Made by a program: the position numbers and the translations under genes. This document shows positions 15,557 through 23,094 of a stretch of DNA of 24,737 nt, one piece after another. Location of the stretch: NCBI GenBank assembly GCA_049589355.1, contig JBAWAP010000072.1:1-24737 (forward strand), written 5' to 3'. The notes under the pieces were generated by a model. The model was not told where the DNA came from. It did no database searches and was given only the letters and a program-made list of their open reading frames with translations. The first letter of the stretch is position 1; every line of letters starts with the position of its first letter. The DNA is from JBAWAP01 sp049589355. Its GTDB lineage: Bacteria; Chloroflexota; Anaerolineae; VGOG01.

Positions 15557-15661
15557 GAAGCCTCAAACTGCCAACCGATTGTCAAGCTGCTCTCTAGCCA
15601 TCACCTCCTTTCAGAGGCGAGGAACCGGCTGCACGACCAGGCAGGTTCCCCCCTCGCACGT

Positions 15662-16699
15662 TCACTGGCCTGGCGCAGCGGGGTTCCGGCGGCAAGGGCC
15701 GGAACTGCCGCGCACGACGAGGCGACACGGCAACAGCGCTTGTAGTGCGCTCTGTTCTTGTGCTTCCAGTTGCTGGATCAATAGCTCAGCCCCCAGGCGA
15801 CCCATCTCGGCAGTCGGTGCATCCGCCGTCGTCAAGGGGGGCATCATCATCTCGGCCATGCGCGCCGACGAGGCGATGACAACTATTGAAAAGTCATCGG
15901 GGATGCGCCAGCCCCGGTCAGCGATGGCCTGCATAACGCCCGGAATAGCGCGTTCATTCATGGTTACGAGTGCGGTCAAATCGGGGCACTCGGCCAACAA
16001 CTCATTGAAGGCCTCGTATCCGGCCCGCGGCGCAGCGCGACAGAACCGCGTTATACCTTTCAGCCCAGTGGCTTGCATCGCCTGCTCGAAATCGGTGTGG
16101 GTACGAACGACCGGGCCATAACCCGAGTCAAACACTGACTGGGATTGGTTCAAGAGAGCTATGTGTGTATGCCCCAACCCAGATAGATAGCTAACCGTCT
16201 CTTGTAAAGTCTGCTCAAAATCAATGTCCACGTAGCCGATGCCGGTTGTGTCCGCGCATCGCCCGATCATACTGAAGGGGAAGCCGATCTTGCGCAATAA
16301 GTTGATGCGCTCGTCATTCAAGCGCACTTCCATGACCACCACGCCGTCTGCCAGACCTTGCTGTGTTAACCGCTGTAGTTCGTCGGGATCGTGCATTTCA
16401 GACGGCCACAGTACCAGGTGGTAACCATTTTCCCTGGCGGCGTCGGCTACACTGGTGACAAACTCGAGTTCCGTGATGCCAAAACCTCGTTCGGAGACGG
16501 GAAATAGGAGGGCGATGATTCTGCTGCGCTTGCTGGCCAGGCCACGTGCCAGGGCATGCGGCCGATATCCCAGCTCCTCCATCGCTGCAAATATGCGCTG
16601 CCGGGTCTCTTCGGAGACAGGCCGAGTGCTATTTAGCGCGTAGGAGACCGTGCTTAGAGCAACGCCGGCCCGTTTAGCCACATCTAGCATCGTAGGCAT
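15662..16699 (-). CDS. LacI-family transcriptional regulator
   Basis: A 345-residue repressor of the LacI/GalR family. The N-terminal helix-turn-helix reads MLDVAKRAGVALSTVSYALN, followed by the hinge helix in YRPHALARGLASKRS. The remainder is a sugar-binding periplasmic-type core with GLADGVVVMEV, FSMIGRCADTTGIGYVDID and LTALVTMNERAIPGVMQAI. It is the first gene of the minus-strand sugar locus, so it should sense the sugar or a metabolite and control the transporter and enzyme genes. A perfect LacI-type palindrome overlaps the start of its own promoter (16763-16776), so autoregulation is expected. AGAGGT lies five bases before the ATG. Confidence 0.93.
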   Translation of the reverse strand: MPTMLDVAKRAGVALSTVSYALNSTRPVSEETRQRIFAAMEELGYRPHALARGLASKRSRIIALLFPVSERGFGITELEFVTSVADAARENGYHLVLWPSEMHDPDELQRLTQQGLADGVVVMEVRLNDERINLLRKIGFPFSMIGRCADTTGIGYVDIDFEQTLQETVSYLSGLGHTHIALLNQSQSVFDSGYGPVVRTHTDFEQAMQATGLKGITRFCRAAPRAGYEAFNELLAECPDLTALVTMNERAIPGVMQAIADRGWRIPDDFSIVVIASSARMAEMMMPPLTTADAPTAEMGRLGAELLIQQLEAQEQSALQALLPCRLVVRGSSGPCRRNPAAPGQ

Positions 16700-16749
16700 A
16701 GCTACCTCTTGAGGTCATGTGGGGGTGCTATCATTAAAGACATAATTCG

Positions 16750-16776
16750 TCGAAACGCTTAGTCGAAGCGCTTCGA
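16750..16776. promoter_or_regulatory. LacI-family operator, one perfect and one imperfect site
   Basis: TCGAAGCGCTTCGA (16763-16776) is a perfect 14-base palindrome with the central CG typical of LacI/GalR operators. TCGAAACGCTTAG (16750-16762) next to it is a degenerate second copy; the centres are 13 bases apart. The perfect site covers the predicted transcription start of the minus-strand promoter at 16785-16813, so bound repressor would block lacI transcription. Confidence 0.8.
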
Positions 16777-16784
16777 TAATATAT

Positions 16785-16813
16785 ATTATAGTACCTTTTT
16801 CGGGACCTGTCAA
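16785..16813 (-). promoter_or_regulatory. Perfect consensus sigma-70 promoter of the lacI/sugar locus
   Basis: On the minus strand TTGACA (16813-16808) and TATAAT (16790-16785) are separated by 17 bases, matching the consensus at all twelve positions. Transcription would begin at about 16778, immediately before the LacI palindrome. A fully consensus promoter under a local repressor implies strong expression when the sugar is present. Confidence 0.9.
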
Positions 16814-16850
16814 GTCGGGAAATCTGGGGTGTTTCTGCCTTTTAGCCAGC

Positions 16851-16879
16851 TTGCCAAAAGCTCGCCTTTCGGGTAGAAT
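16851..16879 (+). promoter_or_regulatory. Promoter of the ABC exporter genes
   Basis: TTGCCA (16851-16856), a 17-base spacer and TAGAAT (16874-16879) lie on the plus strand, back-to-back with the lacI promoter. The predicted start near 16886 falls downstream of a GTG at 16880, which therefore cannot be the translation start; this decides the TTG at 16919 for the exporter gene. Confidence 0.7.
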
Positions 16880-16918
16880 GTGGCCTGTGATTGCTGCCAG
16901 ACCAAGGAAGGTGACCCA

Positions 16919-18670
<1,752 letters not shown>

Positions 18671-18673
<3 letters not shown>

Positions 18674-18720
18674 AGGTTGGAGGTTAGAAGTTAGAGGTTG
18701 GAGGATGGAGGTTGGAGGAT
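18671..18720. repeat. Purine-rich short repeats before the four-helix-bundle gene
   Basis: The stretch is made of variants of TTGGAGG, TTAGAGG and TTAGAAG in tandem, starting at the stop codon of the exporter gene and ending at the ATG of the next gene. The last GGAGG also serves as ribosome binding site. Related repeats follow the gene at 19082-19153, so the pair brackets the insert. Confidence 0.8.
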
Positions 18721-19084
18721 GCCAATCAGAAGCTACCGCGATATCGAGGCTTATCAGCGTGCTAAAGCGTTGGTAATTCCTATGCATAAACTGGTCACAA
18801 GCTTTCCGGCTCACGAGCGATTTGATCTGTGTGATCAGATCAGACGCGCGTGCAAGTCAGTGGTGACTAACATTGTGGAAGGGTACAGCCACAAAGATAC
18901 ACCCGCCAAAGCAAAGCAGTTCTGGCGGACTTCGATGGGATCAGCCAACGAGATGATTGAGCATCTGGAAACAGCCGTTGCTTTGGGGTACGCTTCCCAA
19001 GACACCTGCCAGCCTTTCATCGAGGAGTACACCATCGTAGCCAAACAACTCAACAAACTGATCCAGACATGGCAGAAATTCTAG
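18719..19084 (+). CDS. Four-helix-bundle protein (23S rRNA intervening-sequence type)
   Basis: A 121-residue protein of the four-helix-bundle family first known from intervening sequences in bacterial 23S rRNA and related to the Avd accessory proteins of diversity-generating retroelements. Hallmarks are SYRDIEAYQRAKAL at the start, LCDQIRRACKSVVTNIVEGY in the second helix, FWRTSMGSANEMIEHLETA in the third, and a final helix ending in LIQTWQKF. The ATG at 18719 is preferred to one seven codons earlier because the earlier codons lie within the purine-rich repeat and the family begins close to SYRD. The family function is uncertain, with nucleic-acid binding suspected. It separates two genes that should be adjacent, so it is probably a mobile cassette. 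Confidence 0.9.
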   Translation: MPIRSYRDIEAYQRAKALVIPMHKLVTSFPAHERFDLCDQIRRACKSVVTNIVEGYSHKDTPAKAKQFWRTSMGSANEMIEHLETAVALGYASQDTCQPFIEEYTIVAKQLNKLIQTWQKF

Positions 19085-19153
19085 ATTGGAGGTTAGAAAT
19101 TGGAAGTTAGAAGTTGGATGTCCAACATCCAACATCCAACTTCCAACTTCTAG
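19082..19153. repeat. Purine-rich repeats ending in an inverted repeat after the four-helix-bundle gene
   Basis: Units such as TTGGAGG, TTAGAAA and TTGGAAG continue the pattern seen before the gene, then run into their own reverse complement: TAGAAGTTGGA (19108-19118) pairs with TCCAACTTCTA (19142-19152), with ACATCC repeated in the loop. This hairpin marks the right end of the inserted cassette. Confidence 0.78.
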
Positions 19154-19162
19154 AGGGACACC

Positions 19163-21004
19163 ATGGGTTTTATACTTGACGGCCTCGACGCCGAGGCCTA
19201 CGACCGCAATTACAGCGATAGGGAACTACTGAGCCGGATCATCAGCTACTTCCGGCCATATAGCCGGCGAATGATCCTGGTCGCCATCACCATCACGCTG
19301 AACTCAGTGGCCGGGACCGGCGGGCCAATCCTCATTTCCAAGGCCATTGACATCGTGGCGGAAAACCCATCGGTCGAGGTCATGCTGCTCCTGGCGGGAG
19401 GTGTGCTCTTACTGGGCGTGGTAGCCTGGATGTTCAACTACGTCCGACAGATGATCTCCGTCCGGGTGGTGGGGAACGTGGTTCTCGAGCTGCGGGAAGA
19501 TGTCTTCAACGCCACCATCGGACACGACCTCTCCTTTTACGACGAGCATCCTTCTGGGAAAATCGTCAGCCGGGTCACGTCCGACACGCAGGACTTCTCC
19601 GCCGTCGTCACCTTGATCATGGACCTGCTCAGCCAGGTATTGCTAGTGGTCATCCTTTCCATCTGGCTGTTCCACATCAACTTCTGGCTAACGATGTTGC
19701 TGCTGGGCATGACGCCCATCGCGGTCGCCATCGCGCTCAGCTTCCGGCGGGTCGCCCGGACTGTTACCCAGCGCGCCCGTCGGGTCGCGGCCAAAATCAA
19801 CGCCCAGATTCAAGAGTCGGTCAGCGGCATCATGGTGGCCAAGAGTTTTCGACAGGAACACGCCATCTATGCCGACTTTGACGCCACGAACAAACAGTCC
19901 TACCAGGTGGGGCTGCGGCGCGGCCTGACACTCAATATGATCTTTCCGGCCATGGGCCTTGCTTCCGGCCTGGGGGTGGCGACGTTGATCTACGCCGGTG
20001 GGCTGGCGACTCGCACTGGCGCGGTGAGTCCTGGCAATTGGTATTTGTTCATGCAAGCGGTGGGGTTTTACTGGTATCCGCTGATGGGCATCGCCTCGTT
20101 CTGGAGCCAGTTCCAGGATGGGCTATCCGCCGCAGAGCGGGTGTTTGCGCTGATTGACGCCGAGCCAAAAGTGGTTCAGGCAGCAGCCGAACCAGTGGAA
20201 AAAGTGGACGGCCGGATAGAATTCCGCCACCTCATGCTCACTTACACCGGCGAGGAGATTGTGCTGCCCGACTTTACCCTGGAAATCCGGCCCAAAGAGA
20301 CGCTGGCGCTGGTGGGTCACACCGGCGTGGGCAAAAGCAGCCTGGCCCGGCTGATTGCCCGCTTTTACGAGTTCCAGGAGGGGCAGCTTCTGATTGATGG
20401 GCGAGACATCCGTCGCCTGGACCTGAGCCAGTACCGCCGGCACATTGGGCTGGTTCCCCAGGAGCCATTTCTCTTTTCCGGCACCGTGCGGGATAACGTC
20501 CGCTACGGCCGGCCGGAGGCGACCGACGAGCAGGTGCGCCAGGCGGCCATGCGCATCAGCAACGGCGACTGGCTGGCCGACCTGCCGGCTGGGTTGGACA
20601 CCGACGTGGGCGAGCGCGGAGCGAACCTTTCGATGGGGCAACGGCAACTGGTCGCCCTGGCGCGCGTGCTGCTCAAAGACCCGGCCATCTTCATCCTGGA
20701 CGAAGCGACGGCCAGCGTGGACCCCTTTACCGAGACGCAGATTCAGGAGGGGCTGGAGACCACCATGCGCGACCGGACGGCCATCGTCATTGCCCACCGT
20801 CTGTCCACCGTCAAGAATGCCGACCGCATCATCGTCATGGATCACGGTCGGATCATCGAAGAAGGCAAGCACGCCGAATTGATGGCCCAAGGCGGCCATT
20901 ACGCTGAACTGTACAACACCTATTTCCGGCACCAGGAGTTAGATTACAGACCGCCGTACTCAGACGATGAGCCTGTTCGCCTGGCCTTGTCGGTTGACTT
21001 GTGA
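19163..21004 (+). CDS. ABC exporter half-transporter with catalytic ATP site
   Basis: A 613-residue ABC exporter subunit: a membrane domain (about residues 25-320) and a C-terminal ATPase. Walker A is GHTGVGKSS (K391) and Walker B is IFILDEATASVD with the true catalytic glutamate E514. The signature is LSMGQRQ (489-495), where the second glycine-position residue is methionine in place of LSGGQ. In a heterodimer, this altered signature faces the Walker motifs of the first subunit, which lacks the glutamate, so both defects fall in the same composite site. EIRPKETLALVGH and QYRRHIGLVPQEPFLFSGT (Q-loop) complete the ATPase. AGAGGG precedes the ATG. It forms a functional pair with 16919-18673, despite the inserted gene. 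Confidence 0.9.
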   Translation: MGFILDGLDAEAYDRNYSDRELLSRIISYFRPYSRRMILVAITITLNSVAGTGGPILISKAIDIVAENPSVEVMLLLAGGVLLLGVVAWMFNYVRQMISVRVVGNVVLELREDVFNATIGHDLSFYDEHPSGKIVSRVTSDTQDFSAVVTLIMDLLSQVLLVVILSIWLFHINFWLTMLLLGMTPIAVAIALSFRRVARTVTQRARRVAAKINAQIQESVSGIMVAKSFRQEHAIYADFDATNKQSYQVGLRRGLTLNMIFPAMGLASGLGVATLIYAGGLATRTGAVSPGNWYLFMQAVGFYWYPLMGIASFWSQFQDGLSAAERVFALIDAEPKVVQAAAEPVEKVDGRIEFRHLMLTYTGEEIVLPDFTLEIRPKETLALVGHTGVGKSSLARLIARFYEFQEGQLLIDGRDIRRLDLSQYRRHIGLVPQEPFLFSGTVRDNVRYGRPEATDEQVRQAAMRISNGDWLADLPAGLDTDVGERGANLSMGQRQLVALARVLLKDPAIFILDEATASVDPFTETQIQEGLETTMRDRTAIVIAHRLSTVKNADRIIVMDHGRIIEEGKHAELMAQGGHYAELYNTYFRHQELDYRPPYSDDEPVRLALSVDL

Positions 21005-21011
21005 CCGAAAC

Positions 21012-21040
21012 TTGCCTGTCTAGCTCGTTTGTGCTAGAAT
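21012..21040 (+). promoter_or_regulatory. Promoter of leader copy A
   Basis: TTGCCT (21012-21017), a 17-base spacer and TAGAAT (21035-21040) lie just after the exporter stop codon. Exactly 25 bases separate the -10 box from the leader hairpin, the same distance as in copy B at 22551-22579. The two promoter blocks are also similar in the spacer (TAGC, then TTGTGC), so they share ancestry and not just the boxes. Confidence 0.75.
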
Positions 21041-21065
21041 TAAGCCAACAACCGAGAACGAAAAA

Positions 21066-21175
21066 GCCCCTCGGCTTGCGAGGAGCCAGGGGCGCGGCCA
21101 AGCTACGGCGACAGCCTGGCAAGTAGTAGTATAGCACGGAAGCCCGTCTGTCGTCAAATCGGCAGGCGGGTTTTT
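21066..21175 (+). ncRNA. Structured leader RNA, copy A (hairpin plus terminator)
   Basis: The first hairpin pairs GCCCCT (21066-21071) with AGGGGC (21088-21093). It has an unpaired C at 21072 and a four-pair inner stem GGCT/AGCC around a seven-base loop. A GGCCAA box and the segment CTGGCAAGTAGTAGTATAGC follow; the latter is close to CTGGCAGGTAAAAGTATACC in copy C. The element ends in an intrinsic terminator (21143-21175). GGCGACAG (21107-21114) could pair with CTGTCGTC (21148-21155), which would break the terminator stem. It precedes the gene at 21228 by about 50 bases. It may be an attenuator-type leader or a short independent RNA; I cannot name a known family. Confidence 0.7.
21143..21175 (+). 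terminator. Intrinsic terminator in leader copy A
   Basis: CCCGTCTGTCG (21143-21153) and CGGCAGGCGGG (21160-21170) form an 11 base-pair stem with two G-U pairs and a six-base loop, followed by TTTTT. It lies between promoter and gene, so it must be overcome for the gene at 21228 to be expressed from this promoter. It could also end transcripts arriving from the exporter genes. Confidence 0.85.
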
Positions 21176-21227
21176 CTGTTAGTGTTGGGCATTTTGGCAA
21201 TCTGAAGCAGTTGACAGGGGGTGCAAA

Positions 21228-22289
21228 ATGACGGAAGAAATTGAGAGACTGCTAGAGCTTGGTCGGATGGACTTAGAAGCGGGCTATCCTGAGTATGCTC
21301 GTCAATACTTTGAGAAGGTGCTGGCGCTGGATGCCACCAACCAAGAAGCTATAGATGCCCTTGCACGGATTGATGAGATATTGAGCCGTAAGGCGACAGT
21401 GCCCGTTAAGCCGATTCAACACGAACCAGCCAAACCATCGCCCAAGGCTGTTACAAAAGGCAAGGTGGTGTATGGTTTAGCTGCTGTTTTCGTGCTGGCA
21501 GTAGTAGTAATTCTGGTATGGATAGCGTACATCATGTTCATTGAGCCACGGAGGCAAGTAGCAGTAGCGCCAACAGCAGCAGCCATAAGCATGGAAACAC
21601 CAAAGCCGACACCGACCCTCAAACCCTTGCCTACACCTACAGGAAAGCCGCCCGTGCCGACGATGAGGCCAACGCCTACGCCGAAGCCGACTAAGACACC
21701 TGTGCCGCCAACGAGTACACCAGTGCCGCCAACGGAAACGCCTATCCCACAATTAAAACCGATCACATTGACAGGTAGAGGTGATGATGTAGTTAATGTG
21801 GATAAGCCTGATGTGCCAGCCATTGCACGCATTAGCACAACGCAATCTGGCGGCAATTTCGCCGTAATCAGTTATGATTCCAGTGGAAACCGTATTGGCT
21901 TGTTAGTCAATAAAATAGGTTCATATAGTGGAACACGTCCGATAGATTTCTTCGATGATGAACATACAGGTCGTTTTGAGGTAAAGGCGGATGGTTCTTG
22001 GAGAATTGAGATCTTGCCACTTACTTCGGCTCGGAGTTTGTCTGTTCCCGGCAGAATATCAGGCACCGGTGACGACGTGATTATACTGCGTGGAAGTACA
22101 CCAGGCGTTGCCACAATAAGCCATAGAGGGGATAGCAATTTTGCGGTTATAGCGTATGGTACTCTGGGCAGAGATCTGCTTGTAAACGAGATCGGATCAT
22201 ACGACGGAAAAGTCATTGTTAGTGATTACGCGATAGCATTGGAAATGGTAGCGGACGGTAACTGGTCTGTAGATATTTCCAGCAAGTAG
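21228..22289 (+). CDS. TPR-like, single-membrane-span protein with two C-terminal beta repeats
   Basis: A 353-residue protein with a clear layout. Residues 1-52 form a pair of TPR-like helices (AGYPEYARQYFEKVLALD, NQEAIDALARIDEI). Residues 82-104 are one membrane helix. Residues 113-175 are a proline/threonine-rich spacer with repeated TPTPKPT and PPTSTPV units. The rest is two related modules of about 80 residues. Each module has a GDDV start, an NFAVISYD or NFAVIAYG strand, LLVNKIGSY or LLVNEIGSY, and an ADGSWRIEI or ADGNWSVDI end. The N-terminus should face the cytoplasm and the beta modules the outside. I do not know the family function; a surface sensor or receptor is possible. It stands behind leader copy A and its terminator. 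Start: ATG with a G-rich site (AGGGGG) six bases upstream. Confidence 0.8.
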   Translation: MTEEIERLLELGRMDLEAGYPEYARQYFEKVLALDATNQEAIDALARIDEILSRKATVPVKPIQHEPAKPSPKAVTKGKVVYGLAAVFVLAVVVILVWIAYIMFIEPRRQVAVAPTAAAISMETPKPTPTLKPLPTPTGKPPVPTMRPTPTPKPTKTPVPPTSTPVPPTETPIPQLKPITLTGRGDDVVNVDKPDVPAIARISTTQSGGNFAVISYDSSGNRIGLLVNKIGSYSGTRPIDFFDDEHTGRFEVKADGSWRIEILPLTSARSLSVPGRISGTGDDVIILRGSTPGVATISHRGDSNFAVIAYGTLGRDLLVNEIGSYDGKVIVSDYAIALEMVADGNWSVDISSK

Positions 22290-22318
22290 TGTGCAGGTTA
22301 TCGATTTATCGAGAAAAG

Positions 22319-22525
22319 ATGGCTAACAGCGGTTGCACCGGATGGGCGAGATTGAGGGTCATTCGTCATCTGCATTGGGCTTGCGGTACTGAGAGGCTGG
22401 TGCAGGCAATGGAGTTGGCCCGGCACGCCGACCCCAGGACGACGAAACGGTACTTCCACAACCTGGACAAGCTGCGGAACCACGCCGTCAACCTGAGCCC
22501 CATCGGGCTGAGTGCTATTGCCTAG
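22319..22525 (+). pseudogene. Remnant of a tyrosine recombinase/integrase (C-terminal end)
   Basis: The end of this frame, MELARHADPRTTKRYFHNLD, matches the C-terminal box of tyrosine recombinases (xxLGHxxxxTTxxY), with H and Y present in the usual spacing. KLRNHAVNLSPI is a typical tail. The upstream residues RVIRHLHWACGTERLV keep a trace of the HxLRH region but are garbled, and the rest of the enzyme is missing. This marks a past integration event next to the leader-controlled genes. Confidence 0.65.
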
Positions 22526-22550
22526 TTCGGGTATTCCAGGCAATCAGAAC

Positions 22551-22579
22551 TTGCCTGATTAGCATACTTGTGCTACAAT
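22551..22579 (+). promoter_or_regulatory. Promoter of leader copy B
   Basis: TTGCCT (22551-22556), a 17-base spacer and TACAAT (22574-22579). The surrounding sequence closely follows copy A: ACTTGCCTG, then TAGC, then TTGTGCTA before the -10. The -10 to hairpin distance is again 25 bases. Confidence 0.78.
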
Positions 22580-22604
22580 AGAGATGACAACCAGGACAAA
22601 GAAA

Positions 22605-22629
22605 GCCCCCGGTGGGAGACGCCAGGGGC
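22605..22629 (+). ncRNA. Structured leader RNA, copy B (hairpin only)
   Basis: GCCCC (22605-22609) pairs with GGGGC (22625-22629), with a C/A mismatch and an inner stem GGTG/CGCC around GGAGA. The inner stem differs in sequence from copies A and C but keeps four pairs. A GATGGCGAAG segment follows, matching the GGCCAA position. There is no terminator; the ribosome binding site AAAGGAGG comes only 21 bases later. Confidence 0.65.
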
Positions 22630-22664
22630 GATGGCGAAGAGAACACAGCAAAGGAGGATCAACA

Positions 22665-22874
22665 GTGGACGCCAACATACAGACTGATAGCCCAGAAGTG
22701 ATGAAACTCTTGATCGCTTGGCAAGCGGCTAGAACAGCGACAGCGGACATACCGGACGGTGAGGCCAAGTTCAAGGCGCTCTTAGAGAAGTTCGCTGAAG
22801 CCTATAAAGCTATTATCGAAGTAGCTACTGGGCAGCCTTTAAGAAGGGGTTACTTGCCAGAATTAGACAAATAG
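22665..22874 (+). CDS. Small protein of unknown function (69 residues) behind leader copy B
   Basis: A 69-residue, mostly helical protein beginning MDANIQTDSPEV. It has a long amphipathic stretch with KFKALLEKFAEAYKAII, ending in a charged tail LPELDK. The GTG start at 22665 is chosen because a perfect AAAGGAGG lies seven bases upstream. The frame's earlier ATG at 22584 would have to read through the leader hairpin. No family is recognised. Size and context would suit a small regulator, a toxin-antitoxin partner or an immunity component, but nothing in the sequence decides. The gene lies between the integrase remnant and leader copy C, so it is part of the leader-controlled gene set. Confidence 0.62.
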   Translation: MDANIQTDSPEVMKLLIAWQAARTATADIPDGEAKFKALLEKFAEAYKAIIEVATGQPLRRGYLPELDK

Positions 22875-22963
22875 TTGTTTCCGTTTTATAGGCGAAGAAC
22901 CGTCGGGAACGCAGAGTGCGTAGTCTGCTGTATTGTGGACAACAAGGGTAAAGTAAACACAAA

Positions 22964-23075
22964 GCCCCTCGCCTGAGCAAGAGGCAGGGGCATGGCCAAC
23001 CCGGGGCAGACGGGCTGGCAGGTAAAAGTATACCTGAGAACCAACCGCCTGTCACATTGGCAGGCGGTTTTGTTT
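22964..23075 (+). ncRNA. Structured leader RNA, copy C (hairpin plus terminator)
   Basis: GCCCCT (22964-22969) pairs with AGGGGC (22986-22991). The unpaired C (22970) is kept and the inner stem is GCCT/AGGC. Compared with GGCT/AGCC in copy A, a G-C pair has become C-G, a compensatory change. ATGGCCAACC and CTGGCAGGTAAAAGTATACC follow, then an intrinsic terminator (23044-23075). GACGGGC (23009-23015) can pair with GCCTGTC (23047-23053), an alternative to the terminator. The TIR gene begins 20 bases after the U-tract. A TATTGT at 22931 could be the -10 box, but no good -35 box is visible. Confidence 0.72.
23044..23075 (+). terminator. Intrinsic terminator in leader copy C, before the TIR gene
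   Basis: ACCGCCTGTC (23044-23053) and GGCAGGCGGT (23059-23068) form a 10 base-pair stem with one G-U pair and a five-base loop, followed by TTTGTTT. It stands only 27 bases before the ATG of the TIR gene and leaves the ribosome binding site (GGAGGGG, 23078-23084) directly behind the stem, as in attenuators. Confidence 0.85.
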
Positions 23076-23094
23076 GTGGAGGGGACCACTGGTT

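Noticed and set aside
15565..15611. Twelve-codon frame on the minus strand directly at a perfect AAAGGAGGTGAT anti-16S sequence
   Set aside because: The ATG lies only two bases after GGAGG, too close for initiation, and the peptide (MAREQLDNRLAV) shows no feature of a leader.
16880..16918. GTG start for the first exporter subunit
   Set aside because: The predicted transcription start lies downstream of it, and a TTG with a good ribosome binding site follows at 16919.
21066..23075. Retron or diversity-generating retroelement RNA, because of the structured leaders and an Avd-like four-helix protein nearby
   Set aside because: No reverse transcriptase gene is present in the window, and the leaders sit at normal promoter-to-gene positions.
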